In this document: in pieces, positions 18,200-26,576 of the stretch
Position numbering within the stretch: the stretch's first letter is position 1
Layout of the letters: every line of letters starts with the position of its first letter
NCBI GenBank assembly: GCA_019638115.1
Contig: JAHBUK010000003.1
Coordinates: 1 to 64,000 of the forward strand
Length of the DNA: 64,000 bases
DNA from: Flavobacteriales bacterium
GTDB lineage: Bacteria > Bacteroidota > Bacteroidia > Flavobacteriales_F > PHOS-HE28
Direction: 5' to 3'
Notes under the pieces: model-generated
The model's input: the letters and a program-made list of their open reading frames with translations, nothing else
Told to the model about the DNA's origin: nothing
The model's database searches: none
Made by a program: the position numbers and the translations under genes

Positions 18200-18402
18200 A
18201 CGAGAACCCGTTCAAGATCATCGGCATTGAAGAGGAGCCACCAGCGGACCTGCGCAAGGAGGTGCTCGGCAGTGTGCATTTGGCCGTACTCGCCATGCGG
18301 GTCACCCAACTGTTCCTGGCCGATTATGCCAATGCGATCTTCGATAATCTGAAAGTGCGACGCGACCCCAGCAACGACCCCACGGACACCGACCGGAAAT
18401 GA
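18196..18402 (+). CDS. Small protein in the ECF-MscS operon
   Basis: A 68-aa acidic/amphipathic protein (MNENPFKIIGIEEEPPADLR, then LGSVHLAVLAMRVTQLFLADYANAIF, split here by key residues only). It has ATGA-type 4-nt overlaps with both the sigma gene and the channel gene, strong evidence that it is translated. The middle stretch can form an amphipathic helix rather than a clear transmembrane segment. It occupies the place usually taken by an anti-sigma factor, so a regulatory partner of the sigma factor is a reasonable but untested guess. No family recognised. Confidence 0.7.
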   Translation: MNENPFKIIGIEEEPPADLRKEVLGSVHLAVLAMRVTQLFLADYANAIFDNLKVRRDPSNDPTDTDRK

Positions 18403-19253
18403 ACACCCTACAAGACGTTTTCCACAAGGCGCAGGAAGCCATCCTGAACGCTTCCATCCGGATATTGGAGAAGCTGCCGCTGCTGCTCCTGGCCGGTCTG
18501 TTGGTGCTGCTGGGCTGGTTGGTGGCGCGCGGCCTGCGTTGGTTGGTGGCCCGCTTGGCCATGGTTTCCCGTTTGGAGACCTTCTTGGAAAAAGCCGGCC
18601 TGAACAAGGTGTTGCACCAACTGAAGGTCCGCTCCGTGGGCCATTTGCTGGGCCAGGTGGTCTATTGGGCCGTGATGCTCGGCACCGTCATGCTCGTGGC
18701 CGAAACGCTTTCGCTCCATGCCATCACCGAAGGCATCCAGCGCATCTTCGGCTACATGCCCAGCTTGTTCGCATCCATCTGCGTGTTCCTCTTCGGCTTC
18801 TGGCTGGCCGATAAGGCCCGCTTCGTAATGGGTTCCGTGGGTGCGGCCATGGGCATGGAGGCCGGCAAGGCCATGGGCCGCATCCTCTTCATCATCATCC
18901 TGCTCTTCATCAGCATAACCGCGCTCAATGTGGCGGGCATCGATACCACGCTGATCACCTCCAACATCCTCATCGTTGTGGGCTCGCTCTTCATCGCTTT
19001 CAGCATCGCTTACGGGTTTGCAGCGCGCGATCTCCTGTCCAACATACTGGCGGGCTACTACAACAAAGAGCGCCTGAAGCCGGGCATGCGCGTGCGCATC
19101 GGCATTGACGAAGGGGTGGTGGAACGCGTGAGCGGCATCAGTGTGGTGTTGCGGGTGGAAGGGCGCATGGTACACATTCCCAGCTCCCGCTTGGTGGTGG
19201 AGCGTGTGGAGATCATTGATGTGGCCGATGAGGAAGGACGTATCGCACCATGA
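18399..19253 (+). CDS. MscS-family mechanosensitive ion channel
   Basis: A 284-aa inner-membrane protein with four or five hydrophobic segments (about residues 24-50, 85-108, 123-142, 160-180, 188-210). The last is followed by AYGFAARDLLSNILAGYYNKER, the MscS pore-to-beta junction. A small beta domain follows (RVRIGIDEGVVERVSGISVV, HIPSSRLV). MscS channels open under membrane stretch to release solutes on hypo-osmotic shock; small versions with extra N-terminal helices also occur in conductance-modulating roles. Overlaps of 4 nt on both sides place it in a coupled operon with an ECF sigma factor. Confidence 0.85.
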   Translation: MNTLQDVFHKAQEAILNASIRILEKLPLLLLAGLLVLLGWLVARGLRWLVARLAMVSRLETFLEKAGLNKVLHQLKVRSVGHLLGQVVYWAVMLGTVMLVAETLSLHAITEGIQRIFGYMPSLFASICVFLFGFWLADKARFVMGSVGAAMGMEAGKAMGRILFIIILLFISITALNVAGIDTTLITSNILIVVGSLFIAFSIAYGFAARDLLSNILAGYYNKERLKPGMRVRIGIDEGVVERVSGISVVLRVEGRMVHIPSSRLVVERVEIIDVADEEGRIAP

Positions 19254-19642
19254 TCACCACCATCGACATGGGAACGCAGAGGGCCTTTTTATCGGATGTT
19301 GAACAAGCCTTGGCCCGGGTCCCCGAGCTGGCCGAAGCGTTGGAGACCACACGCCGATTGTTAGGCCCTGCGGTGCAAGCCGAGTGTTTCGGCAAATGCC
19401 TGGGTTATGAACTGTGGGTGCGTGATATGCCTTTCGACATTGAACGCCTTACAGGGAGCAATGGCGAACAACGTTTCCTGATCGTACTCTCGGGTCGCGC
19501 CATTTTGGAAGTACACGCCGCACAACGACCGGAGCAGTTGCATGACCTGCATCAGGAGCTGGTGAAGCGCGCCTTGCCGGTCGGTATTTCCGTGGTGGTG
19601 GATCAGGCAGGTCACTTGGTGCGCGCAGTGGCTCTTCCATAG
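19250..19642 (+). CDS. Hypothetical protein at the end of the ECF-MscS operon
   Basis: A 130-aa soluble protein starting within the 4-nt overlap with mscS. It shows an alpha-helical N-terminal half (AFLSDVEQALARVPELAEAL) and a beta-containing C-terminal half (RFLIVLSGRAILEVHAAQ, GISVVVDQAGHLVRAV). No membrane segment, signal or known motif. Its position suggests a function tied to the sigma factor or channel; nothing more can be said from sequence. Confidence 0.65.
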   Translation: MITTIDMGTQRAFLSDVEQALARVPELAEALETTRRLLGPAVQAECFGKCLGYELWVRDMPFDIERLTGSNGEQRFLIVLSGRAILEVHAAQRPEQLHDLHQELVKRALPVGISVVVDQAGHLVRAVALP

Positions 19643-19677
19643 CACCACCGGACGCGATCGGTGCTGCACAGGCCCAC

Positions 19678-19685
19678 TACCTTCG
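19678..19685 (+). promoter_or_regulatory. -7-like element immediately before the aldehyde dehydrogenase start
   Basis: TACCTTCG ends only 4 nt before the ATG at 19690. If used, transcription would begin at or within a few bases of the start codon, giving a leaderless or nearly leaderless mRNA. Confidence 0.4.
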
Positions 19686-19689
19686 CAGC

Positions 19690-21141
19690 ATGGTAACCGC
19701 AGCTATCGCCACCGCCTTGTACACACCGGCCAACTTCATTGCAGGCCATTGGCGCAATGAAGGCGACGGCACCTACAACACCGTGGTGGACAAGTACCAC
19801 GGCACCGAGCTGGCGCGCATCCCCCATGCCACGGCGGCCCAGATGGAGCAGGCCATCGCGGCGGCCCATGCAGCACGTGCGCCCTTCCACAAGTTGAGCG
19901 CCGGGGAGCGCAGCGAGAAGCTGGAACGCCTGGCCGCACTGCTGAAGGAGCACGAGGAGGACCTCGCGCAGCTGATCATGCAGGAGGCCGGCAAGCCCAT
20001 CAGCTATGCGCGGGTGGAGATCGCCCGATGCATCACCACGGTGCGCACTGCGGCGGCCGAGGCCCTGCGTTTCGGGGGTGAGGTAGTGCCCATCGACTAT
20101 GGTGCGGGGGCCGGGAAGACCGCCTTCACCAAGCGCTTCCCCATTGGCGTCATCGCTGCCATCACGCCCTTCAATTTCCCGCTGAACCTGGTGCTGCACA
20201 AGGTGGCGCCCGCGCTGGCCATTGGTTGCCCTGTGGTGCTGAAACCCGCACCCCAGGCCCCGCTTAGCGCGCTGGCCTTGGCAGGACTCATTGCGCAGCT
20301 GGGCTACCCCGAAGGCACGTTCAGTGTGCTGCTCTGCGGCATCCCCGTGGCCGAGCAGCTAGTGAAGGACGAGCGCGTGGCCATGCTCAGCTTCACCGGC
20401 AGCGATCTGGTGGGCTGGCACCTGAAGGGCATCTGCGGCAAGAAGAAGGTGGCCCTGGAGTTGGGCGGCAACGCGGCCGTGATCGTGGATGAAAGCGCCG
20501 ACCTCCCGGCCGTGGCGAAGAGCGTGGCCACCGGCGCCTTCCTCTACGCGGGCCAGATCTGCATCAGCACCCAGCGCATCTTCGCGGTGGACAGCGTGTT
20601 CGACCGTTTCCGCGACCTGCTGGTGGAGGAGGTGCGCAAGGTGCCCTGCGGCGATCCTTCCGACCCCAAGACCATCGTGGGCCCGATCATCGACGGCGGC
20701 CACCTGAAGCGTGTCGGCGCGTGGGTGGATGAAGCCAAGGCCGGCGGCGCCACGGTGCTGACCGGTGGTCATGTGGTGGACGAGGCGCACCACGTGTATG
20801 CCGCCACCCTGCTCACGGGCACCAGCAACGCCATGAAGGTGAGCTGCGCAGAGGCCTTCGGGCCGGTGGCCACCCTAGAGCGCGTGAAGGACTTCAGCGG
20901 CGCCATCGCCGCGGTGAACGACAGCAACTATGGCCTTCAGGCGGGCGTGTTCACCGACCACTTCCCGCATGTGAAGCGCGCCCACGAGGAACTCGAAGTG
21001 GGTGGCGTGGTCATCAACGGCATCCCCGGCTTCCGCGTGGACAGCATGCCCTACGGCGGCATCAAGGACAGCGGGCTGGGACGCGAGGGGCTGAAGTACG
21101 CCATCGAGGAGATGAGCGAGCCGCGCCTGCTGGTGTACTGA
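19690..21141 (+). CDS. Aldehyde dehydrogenase family protein
   Basis: A 483-aa NAD(P)-dependent aldehyde dehydrogenase of normal length. The general base is E257 in LELGGNA and the nucleophile is C291 in GQICISTQR. TPFNFPLN is the nucleotide-binding turn after the first Rossmann strand, and VLKPAPQAPLSAL is also family-typical. The C-terminus has the bridging PYGGIKDSGLGREG segment. The sequence fits the broad succinate-semialdehyde/lactaldehyde-like group that oxidises small aldehydes to acids; the exact substrate is not evident. Monocistronic, with a very short predicted leader. Confidence 0.9.
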   Translation: MVTAAIATALYTPANFIAGHWRNEGDGTYNTVVDKYHGTELARIPHATAAQMEQAIAAAHAARAPFHKLSAGERSEKLERLAALLKEHEEDLAQLIMQEAGKPISYARVEIARCITTVRTAAAEALRFGGEVVPIDYGAGAGKTAFTKRFPIGVIAAITPFNFPLNLVLHKVAPALAIGCPVVLKPAPQAPLSALALAGLIAQLGYPEGTFSVLLCGIPVAEQLVKDERVAMLSFTGSDLVGWHLKGICGKKKVALELGGNAAVIVDESADLPAVAKSVATGAFLYAGQICISTQRIFAVDSVFDRFRDLLVEEVRKVPCGDPSDPKTIVGPIIDGGHLKRVGAWVDEAKAGGATVLTGGHVVDEAHHVYAATLLTGTSNAMKVSCAEAFGPVATLERVKDFSGAIAAVNDSNYGLQAGVFTDHFPHVKRAHEELEVGGVVINGIPGFRVDSMPYGGIKDSGLGREGLKYAIEEMSEPRLLVY

Positions 21142-21293
21142 GAGCACGGCATTCCCAGTTTGGTGGTGCCCGGGTTTGTTCTCGGGCATGGCATGCCTTA
21201 GATTGCGTTTCCTTCCAACGGGCGCTTGGGGTACTGAGACACCCTGGTCTCGCCATCACCGCCCGCTTCGGAAGGCTCCAATACCTGCACCGT

Positions 21294-24200
21294 ATGAGCC
21301 GGATCCCTACCCGTAAAAAGAGCCTGATCACCTTCGTAGCGTTGGCCGCCGTCATCGGCCTTTCCGCTTTTGAGGCCTTTGAAATGCCTGAGGTGGGCAG
21401 CTCCCGCAGCTTTACCGGAGTACCCGCAAGCGACTTTGCCAACTTCGAGTCGGGCCACGTGCATCCGCTGGACATGACCCCTGACAGCACTCGGCTGTTG
21501 GCGGTGAACACGGCCAACAACAGCTTGGAGGTCTTCACCATCCTGCCCGAAGGCCTGCGTCACGCGCAGAGCATCACCGTGGGGGTGGACCCCGTTACCG
21601 TGCGGGTGCGCAACAACACCGAAGCCTGGGTGGTGAACCGCGTTTCCGACAACGTGAGCGTGGTGGACCTCACCACAGGCATGGTCGTACGCACCTTGTC
21701 GGTGGAGGATGAGCCGGCCGACGTGGTCTTCGCCGGAGGCAGGGCCTGGGTGACCTGCTCGGAGCGCAAGAGCGTGCAGTACTTCGACCTGAACAACCTG
21801 GCGGCGGCGCCGGGCGAGGTGTTGCTGGTGGGCGAGCAGCCTCGCGCCATGGCCGTGAGCCCCGATGGCAGCAAGATCTACGCGGCCTTCTTCGAGAGCG
21901 GCAACCAGACCACCGTGGTGCCAGGCAATGAATTCATGGCTGCCGGTTTCCGCTCACCCCAGAACGGGAACGGTGTGGGTACCATCGTGCCCAACGACGT
22001 GACCAAGCCCGCTGGACCCTACGGCGGTGCGGTGCCCGTGCCCAATGCCGGCACCGGTTTCGAGCCACCGCTCAACCCCACACTGCCCATCAAGACCGAC
22101 ATGCAGAGCCTGGTGGTGCGCAAGAATTCAGCGGGCCAGTGGATGGACGATAACGGGGGCAACTGGACCAACATCGTAAGCGGCGGTGCCGGTGTACGCA
22201 TGAACGGTTGGGACCTGCTGGACCACGATGTGGCCGTGATCGATGTGAACAACCCAACGGTGGCGAACACCACCTACCAGAAGCACCTGGGCAACATCCT
22301 CATGGCCATGGCCGTGAACCCCGCCACCGACCGCATCAGCGTGGTGGGCACAGATGCCACCAACGAGATCCGCTTCGAGCCCAACCTCAACGGCAAGTTC
22401 CTGCGCGTGAACGTGTCGCAGTTCATGCAGGGCAACCAGGCCAGCACGGCCATCTCCGACCTCAATCCGCACCTCACCTACGAAACGTCCTCCGTGCCCG
22501 AGCCCATGCGCAAACAGTCCATCGGCGACCCGCGCGGTATCGCTTGGAAGAGCGATGGAACGCAGGCTTTCATCACCGGCATGGGCAGCAACAACGTGAT
22601 CGTGGTGGACATGAACGGCAACCGCGTGGGCGCCGAGCCGATCAAGGTGGGGCAGGGGCCTACGGGCATCAAGCTGCATGAAACGCGCGAGCGCTTCTAT
22701 GTGCTGAACAAGTTCGATGCGAGCATCTCCATGGTGGACATGGGCAGTGGCGAGGAGATCTCGCGCACCACCTTCTTCGATCCCACTCCGGAAGTGATCA
22801 AGAAGGGCCGTCCGCACCTCTACGACACACACGCCGGTTCGGGTACCGGACACATCAGCTGCGGCAGTTGCCACGTGGACGGCCGTTGGGACCGCCTGGC
22901 CTGGGACCTCGGTGATCCCAGTGGCGAGATCGTGACGGTGGGCGGCAAGGAGTTCCACCCCATGAAGGGCTTGAAGACCACACAGTGGTTGCTGGATATC
23001 ACCGGCAAAGGCACTGGTGCGCTGCACTGGCGCGGCGACAAGGAGACTTTCCACGATTTCGCGGGCGCTTTCCAACACCTGCAAGGGCTTGATGCGCCTG
23101 CCGATCCGGTGCTGATGCAGGAATTCAGCGATTTTCTGGCGGCTTGCTACCACGGGCCAAACCCTTACCGCAACTGGCGCACTTCGGGTGCCGGTACCGA
23201 ACCGCCCTACCAGCTGCAGCGCATGAACAGCAGCACGCCAGTGCCCTATAACCGGGTGCGTGGCCCGGGCACCACCTTCCAGCCCATCCGCAACGCAGGC
23301 GTAAGGCTCTTCGTGGCCATGAACGTGAACTGCACGCACTGCCACCAGATGCAGACCGGCCGAGGCGATTTCGAGGCTGCTGAGGGCAACGAGAACATGG
23401 GCACCGACCTGCGCACCGCCTATCGCAAGCTCGGCTTCTACTACACGGCGAACAGCACGGCTGGCTTCGGTTTCATGGCCGATGGTGGCTTTGAGACCTG
23501 GGTGAACCAGACCGGTGCGCTCACCCACTACTTCGGCGATTACCAAGCGGAATTGCTGGCCTGGGGCGGTGGGGTGGACGTTGTGAACAGCCCGCAAAGC
23601 CTGAACAACGGTCCGGGTCTGCAGCACACCGACAATCATTCGCACCCTGCCATTGGCTTGCAGGTCACCATCAACGGTCCGGGTATTCCCAACGGCACTG
23701 GTGCCAGCAACCCGCGCAACGTGGATTTCCTGCGTGATCTGGCCAACGACTTCCCCAACGTGAGCCTCATTGTGAAAGGTCGCTGGCAGGGCGAAATGCG
23801 CGGCTTCTACTACGCAGGTGGCAACAACTACCAGCCCGACCTGAACGGCGCGCCGCTGGTCACACACGATGCGCTGAAGGCCCATGCAGCGGCCGACAAC
23901 GCGAGCGCCCTCACCTGGACCGTGGTGCACGACCATGTGAAGGTCCGCGCCGGTGTGGACCGCGACAGTGACGGCATCTACGACTATACCGATGGCGATG
24001 TGGAGCTGGACCTGAGCATGCTGCTCGATGGCCCCATGATCGGTCCTGTGATGCGCACCGACCTGCGCAATGCCGGGCTCATTCCGCAAAGCGATCCCTA
24101 CGGCCTGGGTGCCACGGCTTCTGCTGCTGTGATGGACCGCCTGGGTGCAAGTGCCGTGGTGGATTGGGTGCGGGTGGAATTGCGCGACCCCGCTGCGCCG

Positions 24201-24704
24201 AGCCTCATTGTGGATGAAGTGGCCGCACTGCTGCAATCCGACGGACGTGTGGTGATGCCCGATGGCTCACTGCCGTTGCGCTTTGCCGATGCGCCCCGTG
24301 GCAGCTACCTGGTGGCCGTGCGCCACCGCAACCACTTGGGTACCATGACCGCCACGGAGTCCCTCTTCGGTACATCCGTGTTGCGGATCGATCTGAGCGA
24401 CCCGGCCGTGCTCACATATGGAACCGCAGGGCGCAAGAGCGTGGGCAGCCGCATGGCGCTTTGGGGTGGAGATGTGAACGGGGACGGCATGTTGCGGTAC
24501 ACCAACAGCAACAACGACCGCGACCCCATTCTGGTGGCCATCGGAGGCACCGTGCCAACAGCGTCCGTAAGCGGGTACCTTGCTGAGGATGTGAACCTGG
24601 ATGGCGCGGTGAAGTATACCGGCAGCGACAACGACCGCGACCTCATCCTGCAGAACATCGGTGGAACAGTTCCCACCAACTCACGGATGGAGCAGATGCC
24701 TTGA
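21294..24704 (+). CDS. Secreted beta-propeller/dihaem cytochrome-like protein with dockerin-like tail
   Basis: A 1136-aa exported protein with an N-terminal signal/anchor (KKSLITFVALAAVIGLSAF). Residues about 50-500 form a YncE/WD-like beta-propeller (PDSTRLLAVNTANNSLEV, VSPDGSKIYAAF). Two c-type haem sites follow: CGSCH at 523-527 and CTHCH at 680-684. The region between and after them is rich in His/Trp and resembles the di-haem peroxidase/cytochrome group. The last 80 residues contain two calcium-loop repeats (GDVNGDGMLRYTNSNNDRD and EDVNLDGAVKYTGSDNDRD) like dockerin/EF-hand modules common at the C-termini of Flavobacteriales surface proteins. No classical T9SS tail is seen after them. 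Probably a surface or periplasmic redox protein; the substrate is unknown. Confidence 0.7.
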   Translation: MSRIPTRKKSLITFVALAAVIGLSAFEAFEMPEVGSSRSFTGVPASDFANFESGHVHPLDMTPDSTRLLAVNTANNSLEVFTILPEGLRHAQSITVGVDPVTVRVRNNTEAWVVNRVSDNVSVVDLTTGMVVRTLSVEDEPADVVFAGGRAWVTCSERKSVQYFDLNNLAAAPGEVLLVGEQPRAMAVSPDGSKIYAAFFESGNQTTVVPGNEFMAAGFRSPQNGNGVGTIVPNDVTKPAGPYGGAVPVPNAGTGFEPPLNPTLPIKTDMQSLVVRKNSAGQWMDDNGGNWTNIVSGGAGVRMNGWDLLDHDVAVIDVNNPTVANTTYQKHLGNILMAMAVNPATDRISVVGTDATNEIRFEPNLNGKFLRVNVSQFMQGNQASTAISDLNPHLTYETSSVPEPMRKQSIGDPRGIAWKSDGTQAFITGMGSNNVIVVDMNGNRVGAEPIKVGQGPTGIKLHETRERFYVLNKFDASISMVDMGSGEEISRTTFFDPTPEVIKKGRPHLYDTHAGSGTGHISCGSCHVDGRWDRLAWDLGDPSGEIVTVGGKEFHPMKGLKTTQWLLDITGKGTGALHWRGDKETFHDFAGAFQHLQGLDAPADPVLMQEFSDFLAACYHGPNPYRNWRTSGAGTEPPYQLQRMNSSTPVPYNRVRGPGTTFQPIRNAGVRLFVAMNVNCTHCHQMQTGRGDFEAAEGNENMGTDLRTAYRKLGFYYTANSTAGFGFMADGGFETWVNQTGALTHYFGDYQAELLAWGGGVDVVNSPQSLNNGPGLQHTDNHSHPAIGLQVTINGPGIPNGTGASNPRNVDFLRDLANDFPNVSLIVKGRWQGEMRGFYYAGGNNYQPDLNGAPLVTHDALKAHAAADNASALTWTVVHDHVKVRAGVDRDSDGIYDYTDGDVELDLSMLLDGPMIGPVMRTDLRNAGLIPQSDPYGLGATASAAVMDRLGASAVVDWVRVELRDPAAPSLIVDEVAALLQSDGRVVMPDGSLPLRFADAPRGSYLVAVRHRNHLGTMTATESLFGTSVLRIDLSDPAVLTYGTAGRKSVGSRMALWGGDVNGDGMLRYTNSNNDRDPILVAIGGTVPTASVSGYLAEDVNLDGAVKYTGSDNDRDLILQNIGGTVPTNSRMEQMP

Positions 24705-24713
24705 TAGGAAGAA

Positions 24714-24808
24714 GGGATGTGGAAATGAGGGAAATGTGAAGATGTGGTGAGGTGATGCCGATGTCGTTCGGTCCACCTCATTTTCACATCCTTCTCATCT
24801 CCACATTT
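24714..24808. repeat. Imperfect palindrome of ATGTGGA/ATGAGG-like words
   Basis: Left arm about 24714-24755 and right arm about 24773-24808 are imperfectly complementary, with the left arm several bases longer. The arms are made of variations on GATGTGGAAATGAG. It starts 10 nt after the stop of the large secreted protein and touches the stop of the lpxD fragment, so it lies between two converging 3' ends and is a plausible bidirectional terminator. Confidence 0.7.
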
Positions 24809-24975
24809 TACGGGTTCCCCGCCTTCTCCAGCTTGTCGATCCTGTCCACGATCCTGTCCAGATTGCGGAAGTGGATGTAGCTCTTGCGGTATTTGCTGGC
24901 CTCCCATGCGGGTGAGCCCATGTAGGCCTCGCCGGCCTTGGTGTCCTTGCTGGTGGAGTTCTGCCGTAAGGCCAT
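24808..24975 (-). pseudogene. Duplicated 3' fragment of lpxD
   Basis: A 55-codon open frame (MALRQNSTSKDTKAGEAYMG at its start) reproduces the last 50 residues of LpxD, including SPAWEASKYRKSYIHFRNLD and the coiled IVDRIDKLEK end. The DNA at 24820-24952 matches 25537-25669 with only four mismatches in 133 nt (hand alignment). It lacks the acyltransferase repeats and must be non-functional as LpxD. It may be the original gene end, displaced when two small genes entered and the tail was copied. Confidence 0.85.
24820..24952. repeat. Direct repeat unit A (lpxD tail), partner at 25537-25669
   Basis: 133-nt direct repeat of the lpxD 3' end at an offset of 717 nt. Four mismatches give about 97% identity, so the duplication is recent. 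The two units bracket two small membrane-protein genes. Confidence 0.9.
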
Positions 24976-24996
24976 CAGTCCGCCTTGGGCAATGAG

Positions 24997-25215
24997 TCAG
25001 CGAATGCGTGCCAGCGCTACGAGGTACGCTGACAACCCTACACCATAAGTAGCGACGAGCAGTACTATGTATTCCAACCTGTGATGGTCCAGTGGATGTG
25101 TAGTGAGATCCACTTCGGCCTTGGTCACATATATCCACGTTACCGCTGCGAGGTAAGCCACGATCAACAGTGTGGCCACTGCGAAAGCACGTGATCTGCT
25201 TCTGCGTTCCGTCAT
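24997..25215 (-). CDS. Small two-helix membrane protein
   Basis: A 72-aa protein read from the ATG complementing 25213-25215 (MTERRSRSRAFAV). Two hydrophobic segments: about residues 11-31 (FAVATLLIVAYLAAVTWIYV) and 49-68 (YIVLLVATYGVGLSAYLVAL), joined by a polar loop. Basic N-terminus inside. G+C is lower than in flanking genes (48% at 25021-25080, hand counted). It follows the 89-aa gene by 35 nt and lies inside the lpxD-tail duplication. Function unknown; no toxin or holin motif recognised. Confidence 0.55.
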   Translation of the reverse strand: MTERRSRSRAFAVATLLIVAYLAAVTWIYVTKAEVDLTTHPLDHHRLEYIVLLVATYGVGLSAYLVALARIR

Positions 25216-25250
25216 GGATCGATGTGCTTTTCGCGCTACTTGTCGATGGG

Positions 25251-25520
25251 TCAGGCAAGCATCAAGGCTACGATGAGCACATTCACCGTGAAGCCAATGA
25301 TATGCCCGGAAAGCCGCATCCAACGGTTCGCATGGAATAGGTCAAGCACCGTCCAGATGATGCCCACCAATAGAATGACTACGATCACCAGGAAACTCCA
25401 AGGAGGAGTGTGCGAGTTTCCTGAGTAGATGAGATGGCCAAGCAGTGTGGGAACAAGGCCGATCCCGTAGAATTTCAATCGGGTCAACAGATCGGGATCG
25501 ATGTTCTGTATGTCGTCCAT
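25251..25520 (-). CDS. Small three-helix membrane protein
   Basis: An 89-aa protein starting 4 nt after the lpxD stop (ATG complementing 25518-25520). Hydrophobic segments at about 18-33, 43-63 (FLVIVVILLVGIIWTVLDLF) and 72-88. No signal peptide beyond these. Its tight spacing suggests co-transcription with lpxD, yet composition and the flanking 133-nt duplication indicate insertion into the lpxD 3' end. Function unknown. Confidence 0.6.
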   Translation of the reverse strand: MDDIQNIDPDLLTRLKFYGIGLVPTLLGHLIYSGNSHTPPWSFLVIVVILLVGIIWTVLDLFHANRWMRLSGHIIGFTVNVLIVALMLA

Positions 25521-25524
25521 GCGG

Positions 25525-26544
25525 TCAACCCTTCGCCGCTTTCTCCAGCTTGTCGATCCTGTCCACGATCCTGTCCAGGTTGCGGAAGTGGATGTAGCTC
25601 TTGCGGTATTTGCTGGCCTCCCATGCGGGTGAGCCCATGTAGGCCTCACCGGGCTTGGTGTCCTTGCTGATGCCGCTCTGCGCCGCGATGATGGTGCCAT
25701 CGGCGATCTTCAGATGCCCGATGATGCCCACCTGCCCGCTGAACATGCAGTTCTTCCCGATCTTGGTGCTGCCCGCCACCACGCCACCCGCCGCGTAGTA
25801 GGTGTTCTCGCCCACCTCCACGTTGTGCGCGATGTGGATGAGGTTGTCGAACTTCACTCCACGACGCAGGATCGTGCTGCCCAGCGTGGCGCGGTCTATC
25901 GCGCAGTTGGCGCCGATCTCCACATCGTCCTCGATCACCACGTTGCCGATCTGCGGGATCTTCTCGGCGGCGTTGGGTCCCGTGGCGAAGCGGAAGCCGT
26001 CACTGCCGATCACCGTGCCGCTGTGGATGATGCAGTTGGCGCCCACCACACAGTCGGAGTAGATCGTCACGTTGGCGAAGACGGTGGTGTTGTCGCCGAT
26101 GGTCACGTTGTCGCCGATGTAGGCGTGTGGGTAGATCTTCACGTTGTTGCCCAGCTTGGCGTTGGCGCCGATGTAGGCCAGCGCGCCGATGTAGCAGTCG
26201 TTGCCGTGGGTGGCACCCTCCTCGATCACCGCCTGCGGAGAGATGCCCTTTTTGTCCAGCTTGATGGTGTTGTACATGGCCAGCACCTTCGCGAAAGCGC
26301 CCTGCGCATCGGCCACGCGCACCAGGGTGGTCTTCACCGGTCCGCTCAACTCGAAAGCCTGCCCGATGATCACCACGCTGGCGGTGGTCTCGTACACGTA
26401 CTGCGTGTAGGCGGGATTGGCCAGGAAGCTCAACGAGCCGGGACCACCTTCCTCGATCTTCGAGAGTCGGCTGACGGTGGCGTTGGGGTCGCCTTCCACG
26501 GTGCCTTGGAGGAGTTGGGCGATCTGCTGTGCGGTGAATTGCAT
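25525..26544 (-). CDS. lpxD: UDP-3-O-acylglucosamine N-acyltransferase LpxD
   Basis: A 339-aa enzyme of lipid A synthesis that transfers a 3-hydroxyacyl chain from acyl-ACP to the 2-amino group of UDP-3-O-acylglucosamine in the cytoplasm. Start at the ATG complementing 26542-26544 (MQFTAQQIAQLLQG), the family N-terminus. Residues 1-100 are the uridine-binding domain. Residues about 105-300 are a left-handed beta-helix of hexapeptide repeats (IGANAKLGNNVKIYPHAYIG). The catalytic His is in HIAHNVEVGENT. The C-terminal helix is IHFRNLDRIVDRIDKLEKA. Length is normal. It stands apart from other lpx genes and is divergent from uvrC. Its 3' 133 nt are duplicated downstream. Confidence 0.95.
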   Translation of the reverse strand: MQFTAQQIAQLLQGTVEGDPNATVSRLSKIEEGGPGSLSFLANPAYTQYVYETTASVVIIGQAFELSGPVKTTLVRVADAQGAFAKVLAMYNTIKLDKKGISPQAVIEEGATHGNDCYIGALAYIGANAKLGNNVKIYPHAYIGDNVTIGDNTTVFANVTIYSDCVVGANCIIHSGTVIGSDGFRFATGPNAAEKIPQIGNVVIEDDVEIGANCAIDRATLGSTILRRGVKFDNLIHIAHNVEVGENTYYAAGGVVAGSTKIGKNCMFSGQVGIIGHLKIADGTIIAAQSGISKDTKPGEAYMGSPAWEASKYRKSYIHFRNLDRIVDRIDKLEKAAKG

Positions 26545-26565
26545 GGGGAGGATGGGAATGGACCG

Positions 26566-26573
26566 CCAAGGTA
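26566..26573 (-). promoter_or_regulatory. -7-like element for lpxD
   Basis: TACCTTGG on the minus strand, 21 nt before the lpxD start. It follows the same TANNTTYG pattern seen before several genes here. Confidence 0.35.
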
Positions 26574-26576
26574 GGA

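Noticed and set aside
22128..24236. A 702-codon minus-strand open frame opposite the large secreted protein
   Set aside because: Antisense shadow; the plus-strand protein has haem and calcium motifs and a signal peptide.
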